A stretch of 64,000 bases of DNA from Baylisascaris procyonis (GCA_037389465.1 JAZARR010000088.1:6382428-6446427); one strand, 5' to 3'; positions 13,901 to 29,600 are shown, numbered from the stretch's first letter. Notes: generated by a model not told the origin, from the letters alone. A program made the numbers and translations.

Positions 13901-16900
13901 TATTTTTGGTCGATTAGATTTGTTTACTTCACTTCACTGAGGGTCGACGAATTTCACGGCGAATAATCTCGAATGCCACATCTACACATGATTAAGTGCA
14001 TTCTCCTCAACATTCTTCACATTCTTCAACGTTCTGTAAAAGACCAACGAATATTGCGAACTTTCTTAATCTCTTTCCCGGCAAGACCTTCCAAATACAC
14101 TTCAACTACAACTACAGTTCTGCGTTTCCCGCATACTGCAACAGTTTTTAAAAACTATCACGTGAAGTACGACCAAGAACATATACCATGTCACGCAAAC
14201 AACCTAGTGGAAGGAATTTTGCTCAAGATGACGTTCGGATGTATAAACACAAATAATCTCTTCGAATTTTAGGATGGGAGGGGCTGACGATGAAAACTCT
14301 TCTGAAAACAGCCTTCTTTCTCTCAAACATGTCTCGAAGATATGTGGTAAGGGTATTCAAGAAAGCTCTACATTGCCAAACTACCATCACCTAAGCAGAG
14401 ACGTTATTACCTTTCATTGCTCTCCAGAAGTGCTTTAGCATGGCTGATGCAAGATCTGCACAATGCATTTCGCTGTTCAGTCATTCGTCAAATAAACTCC
14501 GGTGAAGCGTCAAAAAGTGAAACCTTCACCCCTTCCCAGAAAGCATCAAGAAAACCTTCCGAAGTTCCTGATAGTATACAAATTTCTACCCAAAATTCTA
14601 GTCCTAAAATGTACCAAGCACAACGGCTTTTTCCTACAACAACTTTTGTGCTTATCGCCATTTGCAGCTGTATGTGTCGGAATGCGAGCCAACGCGGTTT
14701 CATGCCGGAGTCGTTGGGTGCGCCCAAATCCAGGGCTCGCTAACTCTTGAGTCACGTTGGTTCGATGATCAATCGATGGCACCGATAGTTATGCAAATTC
14801 GAACTCGAGGGCTTCACCAAAATTCGCCATGCATCAACAACTCAAGAGGCCAGTCAGAACATCAATTTTAAAATATCGAAGGATGAAAAGGACAGAAGCC
14901 CAGACGAGAGGTTTGAATTCTATACCAACAGCGATCTCATAAGAAAGGAAAACAGCAACGCCTATGTAGAAAGAATAGATCATGCGGTAGTATTCATTGC
15001 ACTATAGACATGCACACTCGATAGGTATACTATACAGAAACGAACCTTCGCTCCACAAATGTCCACAGAGTGCACGCTGCAAATTCATTTGCAAACATAA
15101 AGAACAAACACCCGCAAATATGTGACTCCCTATCACCTTTGAGATGCCTTTCCACCACTCATAAACAAGTCTGTGTGCAAAACTACTATTTAATTCATAA
15201 CGTAATACCATGCACGCAATAAGTTTGATCAAATAGCCTATCACACATGCCTAACTTTACCGCATGTAAAAGTTCCCGAAACATTTCGATAAGAAACTAT
15301 AACTGTACATGCCATGGATATAACTATACAACTTCTGCTTCCCTCATCAAATTCTAGCAATGTGATGAATACATTTGCTTTGCACCTTGCAATGGCACTG
15401 AGCTCATGATGACCAAATTACTGCAAACATCGCAAAATTACAACAATTACCTCGTAATTTTAAGCGGTTATTTCGCACAACCAATGAGTGATCCAGAGAA
15501 GATCGGAGCATGAGCAGAAGACGGTAGCTGGAGCTTCACAAAACCAAACGGAGAACTGCTGCAGGTTCGGAAAAATTGGAGACTGAAAGACACTGAAAAT
15601 AATCGTTAGTAGCGCTTCTACAGAGTCAACGATATGCAAAATTGTCGTCGCACATCTAGCAACCAATCGACCTACTACACCGCAACCTAAGATTCTGGAA
15701 CGACTTGACCTGAAGATATGAGTTAAAGCTCAAGTTGCAATCCCATTAAAAATAAGATTACCGAGTAGGTACGAGAAATTTCTATTTGCTCATTCACCTG
15801 CCCCTTGATGAAAGGACCAAATTATACCGAAAAGAAAACAAAACCCGGAAGATAGAAGAATAGCTATGACCATCAAATGACCAATATACAGGTAAGCGAA
15901 GCAAGTTCGCCTTGAAGAAAACACAAGGGGAGTGTATTTATTGAAGGTATCATTCAACACGAACCCAATTTACTCCGAGCACATCTTTACATGCTGCTCA
16001 TTAAAACAATAATAAGCAGCGTAACTCTCTGCCGAACAATCGCATAAAACACTTCAGCACAATGGATAAGGATAACCCTCCGTGCATCAGCTCTGAGCGA
16101 TTTCTCAACAACGTCCTTCCATCCTTCTTTTACAAACAAATGAACCGGAAAAGACAATCACGGAAGCAAATCAATCGAGCGAAACAATAATTCAACGAAT
16201 GTAATCTGCTGGCGGATCTCTTGAAATGGCCTTTAATTTCGACAAACATTCTTTCGACCTCAACTCTCAGTACAGGCGAAAACATACAATCGAAGAAAAT
16301 ACGATGAAACAGACTGATGCAAAACAGAAACCACCTGAGCTGTACAAACGATTCGAAGGGAAGACTGCGAGAAGAGATAGCCAAGTGTGCACATAAAATC
16401 GCATAATCACTGCCTCCACGAAGCAGTATATCCGCGCGGTGTTGACCACTCGGCGGAGAGACCCGAAAGAACATACGCCATTATCGATGGTAATCAATTC
16501 AACAATCATTTGCTCATGACAGCTATTCGTGTATTGAAGTCAGTATTCTGCACGTTTCACGCACTCCTTTTAAATGATGCAAACATTTCAGAGGGCAATA
16601 CAAAAACGCAACTCACCAAGCATCCACAAAAACCTGCATTGTTCGACCATTCAACACTTCAGTTAACGTATCGAAGAAGATCCAAATATTTTTAAGTTTC
16701 CCATTACAATCTACAGCACTCGAGGACCGCATCCCGAACTTAGAAAGGAAATAGAAAAAACTGAACTCAGATCGTTTTATTGCAAGCCTCAACTCGAAAC
16801 GAAGAAGTCGATTAAAGTCGAACAACAGAGGCTATCGCTAAAAGAGGCATAATGCACAATCATCACTAACTTTGGCGAACAAAATTGTCATTTTGAATGC

Positions 16901-17056
16901 AACAAAGAGAACACCATGAAAACAACGTATCTGCGCATGTTTCACAACTCCGGGACGAAAGTGCATATCAACTGACAACCCCCCCCCCCTCCTCCCGCTG
17001 GCTCACTCTGCTGGATAGAATGAGCTTGCAAACTTTCCCTCTCAGTCCCTCTCCTA

Positions 17057-17074
17057 CCCCCCCCCCCCCCCCCC
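17057..17074. repeat. poly(C) tract, 18 nt
   Basis: Eighteen consecutive C lie about 580 bp downstream of the ufd-2 stop (minus-strand sense). Similar runs occur at 16979-16989, 19225-19235, 20560-20570 and, as G, at 26730-26742. The run length is likely to be error-prone in sequencing. Confidence 0.85.
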
Positions 17075-17652
17075 TCACCCATCGTACGGGCATGGCCATC
17101 AACAATAAGAACGCTTCGAATTCTTATACTCCAAATGTACATTAGCAGAAGAAACAAACGCCACAAATCAAAGCAACATCGCATAACACCAAATGGCACA
17201 CATTTTACTGTCCCATTTTTTTAAACTTCGTACTGAGTTCAACTGTAGATTCCGCATTCCACTGCTTGCGGATGTTTCTCCCACACCAAGTTTTAATCTC
17301 TTCTCGCCAAATAGAAGTTTTACTGAGGTATGCCGTTTAAGTACACTCATATAAATACCTTCTTTAACGACTACTCTAGATAAATGGAAGAAAAGTCTTC
17401 GCTGAAGATGCAAATTAAAGGGATGGTGTTGCTCATTGGAAATATTGCGGAAATTTTACGACTCATAAAAAAGAAATTCGCATCAATTTCTTATCATGTG
17501 CAAAGATTTCAAATGCTTTTCCGACCCTCACTTCCAATTGGCTTACGAAGAAACTATTGCAAGGAGCGTTATTTTGCACAGAAAGTAATCAGAAAAAGAA
17601 CATCGGCAAGGAAACCATTAACAACAACAAGTGCTTGGTGAGAAGCGAGATT

Positions 17653-20600
17653 TCATTTGCCCTTTGACAGCTTCTGCTTGATCCATTCTTCTATTCTCGC
17701 CTTCAGCTCATGATCTGAACAATAGCCGTTTTGATTACATCATTTAATTCTGAATGAGTAAAACATCTTCCACCAAGTATGACAGTAAACAGCATTACAA
17801 TTAGGCCAACGTTTCCACAGACACCTAAAGCGGATAAGCGGTCGTCGTGAAAAGAGGGATTTCTTGATGTCCCCCTCCCCCTCCCCCTCCACATGAAATT
17901 TTTGACAGGTTCATAGTCTTCCGTCACCGTTGTATGTAAGCTTTTTGCTGGCACAAAAGTAGCACGATTCCGGATATAACCCGTAGCATCTTTCTGAACT
18001 TTAATCCAAAGAACAGCTCCTATTATATGCTCATCGAAGGCGAAACATTTCATTAGAATATTTCTTAGAACAGCTCATTCCAATTAGTGTTGTGAATCCA
18101 CTTCTGCAGCGCAACTGTTCCCTAAGAAATATAAAATTTCAAAGCGCTCACGAAACAAGTAGGAGTGAACATACGAATGGTTGCATCAGAGTCACAAAGG
18201 TTGCATCCAAGACACTTCATTATTCACGCTCCATCCACTCAATGTATGTGCACTTTTACCGACTTCGTAAGTGTAAGCATAGCAACTCATAACAGTCTGC
18301 TTTTAGAGGGATGTATAATTGAAGAGAAATCATTATAGAGGTTTTACTGTTTGAAAGCACATCCTTCTACTAATCATCACTCGTATTTTTCTGAAACCGT
18401 AGCTTACACAAGAGTACAGAGGTTTTATGACATCTTTTTGTGCCGAACGCATGCTACACTACGAAAGGACACGCTGTTTTTCGCCAAGGTCGCTGAAGCT
18501 GATGCCCCTCTCTCTCTCCCTCCTACTAGCAGGTAAAAGATGATGAACTATCTATCAAAATGCACAGTCCTCGCTTGGTAAATAGAGGTCAACAATGTCG
18601 TCTTCTGATTCGGCGAGAGCTACAAAGCAAGACGGTTTAAGCCCTTCTACAGTGCTTACCAGGGAGAAGCTGCGATTCATGCAAAGGCTGTCTTGTGAAT
18701 GGATCGGTCTGGCTGCTCAGCAGGTGACGCCTGATGTGCTTACGATCCATTTTCAGTCCCGAAGGTAGCGTCACCGGGTCAGTCATAAGCGTATTCATTA
18801 CCGGGTCTGCAAATGTCTTCTTTAGTACCGTCACAATTAAGTTGCCCACCCACAACCGGTGATCGACAATCACTTTATTCTTACATGAAAATTGTAGGGG
18901 ATCACAATGGCGGAAAGATGTTAATATTTTCCACTTCACATCAAATGAAGCCGCACGTCCTACTTCCTAATTGTTCCGTGCAGCATTATTCATCGACCAT
19001 ATTAAAGGTGGCAACTCCAGCCAGTTTGTACTCCAGTCGGCTGATAGCATCAGTTAGTAGTGCGCTAGCTATGCGCCTGTCGAAATGCGGCAAGCGGAAA
19101 ACGACTTACATAGACAGGCATTTCCACAGCAAACGTTAGAAAGCAAGTGATACGAAAGAATACATCATCTCAGATAAGTAACTATACGCAGCAATACCCT
19201 ACATCTGCCTCTCTTTCTTTTCCTCCCCCCCCCCCACCCCTTCATCTACCACACTAAGCTATGCTATCTCAGTAAACCTCAATTTCATATTCAATACTTT
19301 TCTTGCATAACGTACATTTGCTTCATTTATCAACGACTAATATTGATCAACAAATAAGCAAATAAATAAACAAATAAATCAAAAACAAATAACAATAAAC
19401 AAAAGTAAATAAGTAACAAACAATAAATGAAAGTAAATAGTTACATAATAAACAATAAACAACAAATAAATTAAATGAACAAACGGGTAAACAAATAAGC
19501 GAAATAAATCAATTAATCCGTTGATAGCCCCTTCCCCTTTCTGCCTCAGTCCGCCAACTCTTAGACGGCTTTTTTACTTTTTCCCAAGAAAACAAAAGGC
19601 TTTTCAAAGAGCTTATTTTCTTTGCGTTTCGATTCAGATAGGAATGCGATATGTGCTAAAACCCTCAAGAATGCCTTCAGTTTTTTTTTACGACCAAAAA
19701 AAACTTCAAAAAGCGTTTCTTTCTCGAAACGGCTTTTATAACTTTCAAAATATATGAACCTCACAAACTTTCGAGGCTATAAAACTCAAAAAAAAATTGA
19801 TCTAGATCCCGTTTGCGCATCTGCCTATCTTTGAAAGAGAGAGGGTGGCCGGCTAACTTATGTTCGGGAAGTATTTTACCAAAAATGTCGCTTTAGAAAA
19901 ACTTTCTTTAAAAAGCAAAAGTCTCTCGCTAAAACGCCGTCCCAAACACTTCTGCCAATCTTTCAATTACTTTTACATTCATAATTAAAGAAGGACGTCA
20001 AATTCAGCTCTATAAAACAAACAAAAAAAAAGAGAAGGAAGTGCAAAAGTAACCTCTGAACTCGTCAGGAATGTCATCTCCGAAATCCTCCTCGTTCTTT
20101 GCTTTCTCCTTCCAGATCTTTTCGGTAATATCAGCGAGGTTCTTCATACGTTCAACCTCGTTCACAGGCACAATCGAGTTCGTGCTCAATCGATTCAGCA
20201 TCATCGCAAACATCTCCGGTGAGTACGAGCGCTACAATAAAAATCCCTATCCTATGCTCTGCTCCTCCTCACACTATTTGCCACTTATCCTAAGCATGGT
20301 AGGCCAACATAACACAGAGGAGAGTAAAAGTGCGAGCATAAAAGATAACAACCGAACTCAATGTGATGGGATGAAACTGGCATAAGAGGTAAAAGCTGTC
20401 GGTAAAAAGTCTGCAACAAATTCAACAAACGAACATTTAAGAACGAACCTATTGCCCACCTAAACAATACACACAATAGCAATCAATTATTGTGCTTTTT
20501 TAGCTGATCCCTAGATAAATCGGCATCAGTACTGTACGAATCCCACTCCCTCTCTCCCTCCCCCCCCCCCTCCTCCAAAAAACACGAGGGACCACCGAAT

Positions 20601-23600
20601 TGGCTTCATACTCATATAAGGAAAGAACCAGCTGGAATGGAAAATTTTCATTTTCTCCAGAGGGATGCACCTTTATGTGATTACATTTGCTACGTATTTC
20701 TCAGTTCACCGCGAAATCAACTTTGCTCCACTTGATTTTTTCCTGATATTTGATGAAGGAACCGAATACTCTGAATTGATCACTTAAATAAATGCTACTG
20801 TTTGTGACTCTCTGCAGTATGTAAATGCCTTTTTCATAGGCCACTCCTGTCACTGAAGGGAAGTCTTATCTCGTGCACGACCACATCTTTGATGAGCAAT
20901 GCTGCGTTTCAAAGTTACTTAACTACTTAATTAGTAATGTATTACTTAATACCTATAGGGTTTCTTATTTATCTGCCAGCGATGGTCGCTGTTTCTTACG
21001 TTTTTATAAACAACGCCATAAACCTTCAAAATGTCTTTATTCACCTTCTTTTCTAAATGCCATCTGACTAAGTGACTTCTCATAAACCAGTTGCGTATCT
21101 TTCATAAATAAGCTAACCTGTCCTTCATAGTTTACGCAACAGATGACGGACAGATTATATAAAGAAGTGACTTCAAAGATCATTGAATAGTGCAATCTCT
21201 CCTACGTCACGAACTCACCTCATCGTTGGCGATATACTCAGCGAACTTTTCACAAGCCAGGTTCAGGTAGACGTGCACAATCTGTTGCAGTAACGCACGT
21301 GGCTCCCACGTGAAGCGACGCAATGCGTCACGTACCTTCAACTCAGTGCACTTGGGGCCACACAGCTCCGAAACATTGTAATCGAGCATTGACGCCAGCC
21401 TCTCACCAAGCAGCTGCAACAAACCTCATACCTTCATAATGCCTCCTTCAATGTTCCAATCGAAATTCACGCAATAATCTGTTAATAACCCCATTTTTTC
21501 ACCATTTAAACGAGATGATGAATCTACTTTTCTTGAAGCGAAACAATGCGGCGTACCTTCCACAAAGGTGAAATGTAACGTACTGCACGGATAGGCCGTT
21601 GCGTTGACTCCGACAATACCCAATCACCATTTCACATGCCCCTCAACTCAGGTAACCGTAACTATGGTCACTTCAATCCTCAGATATTTAAATGCTAGCT
21701 ATTTAAGAATGAGCTGCGTTTAATTTATTTCGTTGCTTTCAATGTTACCTCAAGAAAACGTTTATACAATTTAAAATTAACACATTTGAGCGTAATCAAA
21801 TTTAAAATAATCAAAGATAAACCGGCTCAAAGAAAGGCTGAGGAGCGTGAGCGGTGAGGTAAGTGAACAGATCGAGCGTATCTCTGCCAAGGATAAGCCA
21901 TGACTTCACACCACGTTTTGCTTCGCTAAGTGCCTCCTCCTTCATGAGTCTCTCCTCCTCATTCAGCGTCGACCATTCGGAACTCTCCATTTGAGTCTCG
22001 ATATCGTGAATCTTTTTCAAAGCTAGCAACGATTCATCCAATAGATAGGTGGTGTCGTTTATCACCATATTGATGAATCGGATGAAATCCTCCCCACATG
22101 CTCTAAGCAGATATATTTATGCGCATTATTTCGTAGCCAACTTTCAAATACTCTTCCATAAAGCAACATCTAAGGAAGCGACTCTTTAAACATACAATCC
22201 GCAAATGGAATCGCGATTTAATGTTGCAGAATAGCAAAATTACACAATTTAATGTTGCAACAGTATTCTCCACAAGCACTGTTTGCAGGTTACTTGTCTT
22301 AGAGAAAAATCGTTCAACTTCTTTAAAAATGCTTCTTTTTTTTAATGCACCTTCATATTGTTTCCTCTCGAGTGCATCTAACGTAGCGCATTCACCTGTA
22401 ATCACTAAATGGCACGTAAGCATCCCGCAGAGATGATCTGTAAGATAGAAATAACGCCGACCGATTATGTGTTAATGTGGCATAATGAGCCTTCAATACA
22501 ATGGAGAAAATCAACAACCTCATCAACAAGTCAAAGCAAAACGAAAAAACACTGACGAAAATCGCTTACATTACATTTCATGCCTCCTTCCGCGTTTAGC
22601 GACTCTAGATTGCTTGATATTACCGAGACTCCTTTCCTAGCAAGTATATATGAAGCTCGAAAATCCAACAAATCAACGCCTCTCTTGTCATGCCTTCGTT
22701 GCACTAGCACACATTTATTTTTCGAGTCCTCACCAACATGCTCGTGTTTTGATCCTTCACCGCAAAAACAGAATGCCATTCTCACCCGCTCCCCCTCCTC
22801 TGCAAAAAAAGTTCTGCCGATCCATTGCTCTATTTGTAATTTTGTTAAACTTATCGAACAATGACGCTTCCAGTGTGAAATTAAAATAGCCTCCGTTCAA
22901 AGATTGTGTTGAAGGGATATACCTCGCGAATGAAATCATGTGACTCCTATAAACGGTGTTTTCCCAAAGCGAACGGAATATGACCTGGATGGAGCGTCGG
23001 ATGTTGAATTTATCATAAAACTCCGAGCTCGCACCAGTTGTTTCCACATCTGCAAAAACTCTAATCAAATATGCAAAACAGAAAGACAATTAGAACGCAC
23101 GGTAAAGCCAAAAGAATAGAAATGGAGGCAATCCACTCAATACCAATTTCCGGGTGTGGTCAATGGTATTTATGATGCTGGCAGAGGGAAAACCTGTGAC
23201 AACAGAGCTAACAATCCTGCCAACAGCCCTCCTCTCTCCCCTCCCCCTCTTCTTTAAGGTTTGTTTTAAAATCAGGACACGAGTAAAAATCAAACATCTG
23301 ACTATGATACTGATCGAAGAAAAAAACGCAGCGGAAAGATGCACCAGAATGTGAATAATGTGTCACTTCAAACGAAAGGAACGGAATTGAAAACCGAACA
23401 AACCCGCGTAAAACTTGACTAGGCTAGGGAAGAGCCTCTCAATCGCCAATGGGCAGTTGATCATACTCTTGTGGAAATGGTATGCCGCTGGCATAATCAT
23501 CGGGCACACCATGAACATCACGTCAACAACCTGTAACGTTTGTTGCTCTTGTCCAAACAACGCCTTGCAAATTCACCTTTACCTGCTGATACGCACAATG

Positions 23601-26600
23601 GATTGCATGTATAGGCATGAGGCTCACTAAGAATCCGGCGTAAAGAAAAGTAACAAGCTATTTAGACGAATTGATTCTAGCTACTGCATGCCCCAATCTG
23701 AAAGACAAAAACGAAAGTACTTAACTGCGATGGGATTCCTCTCCCTCTCCATAGTAAACGTATAATCCATAGGTGTGCGCCGGTAAAGGTAAGCAAAGGT
23801 AAGCAACCTCTAATCTACACTCTCACAAAACATTAAAAAAAACAACAACAACAAGAGTCGCCCTCATTTAACATCTAGTATTCTAGTAGCACAACGTCTC
23901 CATTATGCGCTAATGGATCAGCATTTGTGGTGATGCTGTTGACACCTTCATCTGATATTCCTTTAACACTATCACATTCTCTTTATTGATATACTAACAC
24001 CGCACACTTTCGCTTATATAACACCTTTCCATTTTCAAAAACTTAGCAAAAATACTATAAATTTCCATCTAAGCATATTCTACTTTTTGATGGAATTATA
24101 TCGGAAGCATGCAGCTATGATGTAAAACTGTCATCATCGAGGAGGACACTCAAAGCACTTTAATGAACATGGTTTTTTAATGACTAACTCTTCAACAACC
24201 ATTTAAGCAACTAAGTTATTGAACAAAATCTGATTTATTGAATCTCCCATAACAATAAAAAGTAAAACAAAATCAACTTGACTTTCGCGGTGTCCTGTTC
24301 ATAATACTTAAAGTAGCGCCTTGAAGGGGGCAAATTCAAGGACAACAACAACCTGCAGTTGGTTGCTAAAGCCCAATTCCCCATGTGAAAAGTGTATTAA
24401 AGTCGGTGGATGCCAGAAATGAATGGTAGAAAGGTTGGTGCTTTAGGTCCAGGAGAAGGCAATTTCCAAACACAAAAAGTTATGAATCTCAAACTTCTGC
24501 AACCATTGTAAAAATGGATGCTTTAAATGACTCCACAGGACAAAACTTTTGAGATAGTTAAGTTTCATAATTAGAAATTAAGGAGTTCTAAACATGCTGG
24601 TAGATACTCAAGAAGAAAGGCACGGTTAGCTACTACAGAAGTTACATTTCAAGCATTACCAACATCTAAGGATTGGTTCATAGAGATAAAATCCAAAAGG
24701 GATGGTAGATTCTCAGCCAAAATTTGTTTGACTTTTTGAGGCAAATACTTAGCATCAAGCTTTTGATCGTTGACGGAATTTGAACCTGACAGGTTTATTT
24801 CCGGAAAACTTTGGGGAGGACATGAAAGGGCAAGCTCGAGGAATAAGTGTGGGAGTTTTGTATCAAATCGAAGTAGTGCACCTCAATAATGAAGTATACA
24901 AACTTTCAAGCAAGATCAACTTGACCCTACAAGGCAGGAACATGAAAACAACCGAAGCAATGGGACATACCTTCGCTGCCAAGAAGGGATTGTTGAAGTA
25001 ATGGGTGCTGCATATAAAGACAAGTAGTTGCAGTGGCAGATCAACGTGACTGTCCAGAACAATCATCGGATTTGTCCTGCAAATGCGGCAGATGTCATGT
25101 GATAAAGAACAGATCCTCATAAATCCAACGACTGAACCCTGTAACTAAGGTGTTTCCTTCTAAGCTGTTATCCCATCTCAAATATATGATAAATTAAGTA
25201 CAGGTGCTGCAGATGCAAACAAACTGAATATTGCCAATCATCCAGCTGAGATTATGCAAAAAATAGCATTTCCTCAGTAAAACTTTTTTTTAAAATAAAT
25301 TTCCCCAAAAGATCTGACAAAACTTGAACTCCTTCAGTTTTATTTGACGCAGCAAGATATATTTCCAAAAATATTACAAGTTATACTTGACTGCAACTTT
25401 AATCTTAATTCTTTCTTTGCGCTTCACCAAACACACCTTTGGTACTGTTTCAACTTCGTTTCTTAATTTAATATCCCATATTTTCTGAATACATTCCTAT
25501 CAACTTCTAGCAGTAATGCATCCTGAAGTTGGTGGACGAAGAATTATAGACCGATCGATACGTTGCATTCATTAGGAAGATAGTAACTTAAGTGTTTAAA
25601 ATCATTAAAAACATGTTCACTTGAGCAAGAAGACGATAAAATCGAGACAGCTTTCCAAGTAGAACTCCGGCATCGCTCCAAATAGCTTGGGAGCTTCAGC
25701 TGGCAGCATGCCATCTTGGAAGCTGAAAAGTGGAACGACATTAAAAGAACAAATGTCACTAAACCCTCCTGATGAAGGAAACCGGAACAATATTGGCAAA
25801 CCATTTCCGTAGACTTCTATGTTAACCGAATCGCGTTTCCTGTGAATCATGGCTTGCAGACTCCCAATCATAAAAGAATTGTTTTATGTTTAATTCAGCT
25901 TTAAGCAATATCTCTAAATCAAAGAAAAACAGACTTTACATAAGTTAATTGTTGAGATAATAAAAACTTACAAATGTGGGTTAATAATTGTGATGAGGAA
26001 TGTCAATTGCCTGCTGCAGAATTCAAGCGTACGAGTAAGCAGACTCTGATCACTAAGTGCCGCCTCGATACACAATATCGCTCGAATGATTTTCTGCAAA
26101 TAAGCATTAACTCACCAACAATTCTTTCCTATATCGCAACTAAACTATTTCAAGTGCGTAATCACAAGTGAAGTATACTACTTCCTTTCTCTCCCAGCAT
26201 TTTCGTCTTCAGCATGGTACTAGTGCTGCACCGGTGGCCGGATTTAAACAACTATGGCACAAACTCTTGAGAAAAGGATCTGTCGAAACTTAACTTCAAA
26301 AATCAAACCTTAAACGTAACTCTTCAATAACTTAACTTTCAAGAAGCCAATGGCTAAAAAGCAAATATCGCACAGCCACAACCCAACATTTTTAGTGCAA
26401 GGTTCAAAGGTCAAGGCACTGTACTTTAATATAAATGGAAAATCGTACTCGATGAACTGCTATAACATTCCCTTCGGCAATCCTGCCCACCTGATCAATC
26501 AGTCCCATATGTTATCAAAACTCTCAATAAACTAGACAAATATTCACATTTTGCGCCAGTCAACCGTTCACACAAATCTTCAACAGAATATTCGCTTTTC

Positions 26601-29600
26601 TGATAGACCTGCTGCGAGATGCAACCTGGTGAGGCTGCAGATTGTATACAAAATTTTACGCACTTTCTATCTTCTTTAGGCACTTACCTAGTGCTTCTTT
26701 CAAATTGATGAAGCAATACGAAGGAGGGAGGGGGGGGGGGGGTGAAAGAGTGGATGAGTCAATTTTTATATGGATTACATCAATAACATTTCGAAGCTTA
26801 TTAAATGAAACTGCCGTACTGGCAAATAAACACATACCTACATACATAAATGATATCACACCGCATTGGAAATGTGAAACTGCAGTGGGGAACAACGAAT
26901 GGAGAATGTAAAATAAAGGAAGGCACTTTCACTCTTCCTCTATACAGCATCAATTCGGAGGAGGTGAGATGAGCAGGTGCATAATAAAATAAAAGAATAT
27001 TACACATATGCAGGGGCTGGACAGCCGTGTTATCATAGGTCACTGTCACCAGACTATGACTAACAAGTACCTATCGTTGAACGAAGTGATCGCTGAGTGA
27101 ATAACGCGCAATGCGGTGGATTTGTTCGGGGAAGTGCGCAACAACACTTCACTTCCACTTCAACGCAACACGTTTCCGGTCATTGAAACTTACAATAAAG
27201 TTCAACGGAGCGCTACTTAATTCATAGTTCTCGCAGCTAGAGTGGTGTAAACTGGACCAGGCATACAAGGACTGATATAGTGAAAAAGTACCAACTTTTT
27301 CATGAAACACAGCCGTGCTTTCAAGGCAATAAACAAATAAAACTGATAAATTATCTGTAAAAAGAACCCTTCTAATCAATTTGGCTTGATGCAATTTGGA
27401 TTCGAGCATCACCCTCTCCCTCAACATGAGTGCCTCAAGTCGATGAAGTTGTTTCTGCAGCTCGTTGACGCCCACATCAACCTCTAACAGATTCCTCTTC
27501 AACGTCTTCAAATGTCCCACAGCGGATGCAATCGAAACATGCAATGTCTGCATCGTCAGATAGAAGCATTCCGTGGGGAATTTCACCTCGAAATTCGTAT
27601 CTGCAACCTCATCCGCTCAATTTCAACGAATCAACAGATATCAATTCAAAACGAACACAAATACGATCCAAAATAATTTATGATGAAAGCAAATGAACAT
27701 TCACAAAGATCGTTTTCCTAAACTCTCCTCTTACCTTAACTCATTGATAATGCATCAAAAAATCCCAATTCTTCCAATATTTTCCTTGATACTACCATCG
27801 AAATACAATATGGTTGAATCGATAAGGTGAACACTTGTTTTTGAAAACGTTCTAAAAAATTCGAATAATAGCTGGAACCTAGTTCCCGCAATTTAAAACA
27901 TAACGGCTTTATTTGAGTTCCTGGAACGCAGTGTTGCGCCAGATGTCAAGTTGGCTAAAAATGTGCCGATGAAGAATCGCCGCGCAAACCAATCCGTTCG
28001 TTACTCACCTACTGTTTTCGTGAATTCGGCAACTTCTTCGGAGCTCAACTTGAGCCGCGTTTCATCCCTCACATCCACCCTGCTATTCGGATGGAACAAA
28101 TAATTCTGATGCACCTGAAATGTGTTTGCACTCAGCTCACAAGACCACCACACAACTCTTGAAGGTACGCCTTTCCACAAGGCCAAAAATTGTTCGCGAC
28201 AAGCTCTTACATCAACAGTGCTTAAATAAAAATAAGCTAGTATTGTTGCAAATAGTCGGTTGCAGTAATACCTTCTCGAGAGCGACCCTGTCGCAGAGAC
28301 CGATCATCACGTCCAGAAGGTTCAGCATGAATCCATCCGAAGCTAACTTCTGACGATCCGGCTACAATATAACGCACTTTAAACTACTTACATAACCTAG
28401 TGTTATTGGCACAGAAACAGTTAATGATTTTATAAAGAACGGAGAATTCAACTCACTCATTATGTTTTCAATAGCAGCCCATAAGCAACGCTACTTAAAA
28501 TCAAATATTCTACGAATATATTCTGATAGATCGATTTGTCGAAAGCGACAATCTATCACCGCCCCCACTCATGATCTAAACCAAAGGACTGCGCTTCTAC
28601 TATATAAAGCGATACAAACACAAGTCGAATCCCCACAGCACAGCTTCCTATGTGATCGAGAATAGGAACGAACACTAATCTGCCGGCGTTTCACGTTGAG
28701 TGCGAGCACGCGAGTGATGAAATCGAGTATACGAGTTCGGGAAGTCGTGTTTACCAAAACTTGACGCATAATGCGCAGAAGATGAAGCTGCAACCATATA
28801 TCACTTTAAACGACGAAAACTGAATACTCAGGAGGCATTCAATAGCCGAACTTTTTCTTATAAAAGCAATTCAATCGTGATATTCCTTTCAGCCAGAATC
28901 TGGAAGTGAACATCTAAAAACCAAAAAGAATGGGAATAACGCTCAATTCAACAACGGTATTTACTAACAAAACCAACAACAAAATGACACCCAGACACAA
29001 CAACGCATGGCAATGTGATTTCCTATTTTTCTATGATGTGTTTAGTTTAGCTGGAAAGATCGGTGCGTACGTTTCCCTAGAAACGTAACAGGAGTCAGGC
29101 GACCTCAACTGACATCACTCGTGAAAAGGGGCATTACACCTTTATAAAAGCAACAGCGACTAATGCATAAATTGAATTCTCACAAAACGTCCTCAAAAAG
29201 GCTCTGTCATAATAGGACAACACTTCCTTTTTCTGATCCTACGCATTCACAGCAGATTCCTTATCGCGACCGCAAAAGAAAAGCTTTCATCAAGACCGCT
29301 CATCAAATCAGGAATGGCCACTGCACTGAGGTCGCATCAAAAAGCACAGACTGTGTTATCAAAATTTAGCTGAAATGCTAATGTTTCCTTGACGAAAACT
29401 TGCAATATGACAGTTCGATTCGACATCATCACATGCGCGCCAATATTTTTATAAGTTTTTGTTGAAGCGATTTATATTTCAAGTGGCAAAAAATTGCGCA
29501 TATGCACATTTTTAAAGCAATCGAATAAAACGGAAAAGCAACTTACCCTAACGGCATGTAATTTATCTTGATAGACAGCATACATGAGTGATCTTTGATC

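Larger units (their letters stand above)
6963..17652. other. gene-poor interval between pdha-1 and ufd-2
   Basis: This is 10.7 kb of AT-rich DNA with no recognisable gene. Open frames are short and do not resemble known families. It contains a perfect hairpin at 10879-10930 and G/C homopolymers at 9141-9163, 16979-16989 and 17057-17074. The pdha-1 promoter should lie at its low-coordinate end and the ufd-2 3' UTR at its high-coordinate end. No ufd-2 poly(A) signal was identified. Confidence 0.6.

Noticed and set aside
17703..18053. 116-codon minus-strand open frame
   Set aside because: It is intron sequence of ufd-2 running up to the acceptor of the last exon, and only the short part from 17714 down is coding, in another frame.
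26495..26683. Open frame with [19 protein letters not shown], considered as a ufd-2 exon
   Set aside because: The flanking exons 27600-27368 and 26093-25972 join in phase and cover the conserved sequence without it.
25972..27367. Read-through of the ufd-2 exon past 27368
   Set aside because: The frame stays open, but after LIRR it loses similarity to the family, which resumes at 26093 with KIIRAIL.
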